This document shows, piece after piece, positions 6,881 through 7,209 of a DNA stretch of 7,209 bases; position 1 is the first letter of the stretch, and each line of letters begins with the position of its first letter. Source of the DNA: Nitrososphaera sp. (lineage in GTDB: Archaea; Thermoproteota; Nitrososphaeria; Nitrososphaerales; Nitrososphaeraceae). A model generated the notes under the pieces. That model was not told the origin of the DNA. It did no database searches and saw only the letters and a program-made list of their open reading frames with translations. The translations under genes were made by a program, and so were the position numbers. The stretch is from positions 1-7,209 of the forward strand of contig JAICPK010000045.1 of the NCBI GenBank assembly GCA_025929855.1. Reading direction: 5' to 3'.

Positions 6881-6936
6881 TTTAGTCTTACTAAACTTTT
6901 TAGCCAGCCATATTTTGTAATACTAAACGGGTATTA
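6881..6936. repeat. Cluster of short inverted and direct repeats upstream of thrC
   Basis: Three small symmetries occur in the hisI-thrC intergenic region. TTTAGT and ACTAAA flank three bases at 6881-6895. TAATAC and GTATTA flank seven bases at 6918-6936. The octamer TACTAAAC occurs in direct orientation at 6889-6896 and 6921-6928, 32 bases apart, close to three helical turns. They lie upstream of the candidate thrC TATA region, where a regulator could bind. The region is A/T-rich, so short repeats by chance are plausible. Confidence 0.5.
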
Positions 6937-6970
6937 ATGCGCAGATTATAACAAGAAGCATAATAACATA

Positions 6971-6985
6971 AAAATGTATCATTTT
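6971..6985 (-). terminator. Candidate transcription terminator of hisI
   Basis: Starting 8 bases after the hisI stop, the minus strand has a perfect 6-base inverted repeat (AAAATG, ATA, CATTTT) that runs into further T residues, giving TTTTT at the end. Archaeal termination relies mainly on T-rich stretches, which this region supplies. The stem is all A/T except one pair, so the T-run is probably the functional part. Confidence 0.4.
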
Positions 6986-6992
6986 AAATAAA

Positions 6993-7209
6993 CTATGTTA
7001 ACAAATTGTGGAAACAGGACCGATTGCCTGTGTGGCAAGCTGGTTTGTCTGAATCCACCATATACAAGAGAGAATCCGAGTCACAGTCAACCAATATACT
7101 ATACACTGGCTGGACGTTGCCAGACTCCTCCCCTTTCATCCAAAGTTTGTTGCGTGACGTGCTCCAGAACCAAGCATTGCCTGTCTTGATGGTATTGGCA
7201 AGGGCCTCC
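6993..7209 (-). CDS. hisI: Phosphoribosyl-AMP cyclohydrolase, 3' part (N-terminus outside window)
   Basis: HisI opens the purine ring of phosphoribosyl-AMP in the third step of histidine synthesis. Only the last 71 residues are present, read from 7208 down to a TAG at 6995-6993, and no start codon of this gene is in the window. The match is unmistakable: EALANTIKTGNAWFWSTSR, LWMKGEESGNVQ, the metal-binding DCDSDSLL, and the C-terminal ACHTGNRSCF. D41, D43 and D45 of the fragment correspond to the Mg site, and C42, C58 and C65 to the conserved cysteines, the family's zinc ligands being among them. The protein stops six residues after the CHTG-RSCF motif, so this is stand-alone HisI, not a HisI-HisE fusion. 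It reads in the same direction as thrC, 164 bases upstream, but a probable terminator separates them. Other histidine genes may lie beyond the right edge. Confidence 0.95.
   Translation of the reverse strand, partial: EALANTIKTGNAWFWSTSRNKLWMKGEESGNVQPVYSILVDCDSDSLLYMVDSDKPACHTGNRSCFHNLLT

Noticed and set aside
6995..7189. Plus-strand Cys-rich ORF of 64 codons
   Set aside because: It is the antisense of hisI, whose minus-strand translation matches the family over its whole length. The cysteines are a by-product of hisI codons read backwards.
6988..7209. Second plus-strand frame open for 74 codons to the window edge
   Set aside because: It has no recognisable protein, lies opposite hisI and lacks a good start codon, so it is a shadow frame.

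Overview
The window looks like housekeeping sequence from an archaeon. It encodes a geranylgeranylglyceryl phosphate synthase, which makes archaeal ether lipids, and the large subunit of the archaea-specific D-family DNA polymerase. PolD argues against Crenarchaeota. The general character of the proteins, the intein-free DP2 and the moderate base composition suggest a Thaumarchaeota (Nitrososphaera-like) genome, but that placement is inference from recalled family resemblance, not a search.

Layout from left to right. Bases 1-49 may hold the first 16 codons of a divergent minus-strand gene running off the edge. Bases 50-136 are a divergent intergenic region with a perfect 22-bp palindrome (53-74) and candidate TATA boxes. 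Next is a plus-strand pair with only 4 bases between its genes: GGGP synthase (137-883, probably starting at GTG 137) and DP2 of PolD (888-4283). DP2 meets the next gene tail to tail, and the two stop codons share one CTAG at 4280-4283.

The minus-strand block, read right to left, starts with the 3' part of hisI (7209-6993). This is a clear phosphoribosyl-AMP cyclohydrolase whose start lies outside the window. After a 164-base intergenic region with a probable terminator, promoter and small repeats come thrC (6828-5608) and, overlapping it by one base (TAATG), a three-domain protein (5608-4280). That protein has an N-terminal MoaD/ThiS-like ubiquitin-fold domain ending in an internal Gly-Gly, a MoeB/ThiF-type E1 domain, and a small C-terminal domain like the tail of some bacterial ThiF/MoeB proteins.

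The plus-strand pair links membrane-lipid synthesis with replication. The minus-strand block links amino-acid synthesis (histidine, threonine) with protein-thiocarboxylate sulfur chemistry. The least ordinary item is the self-contained sulfur carrier-plus-activator fusion, translationally coupled to a PLP fold-type II enzyme. Carrier/PLP-enzyme systems of the CysO-CysM kind use that combination to make sulfur amino acids. Canonical threonine synthase plus an unrelated molybdopterin-type sulfur activator is an equally reasonable reading. No mobile elements, CRISPR arrays, rRNA or tRNA genes were seen.
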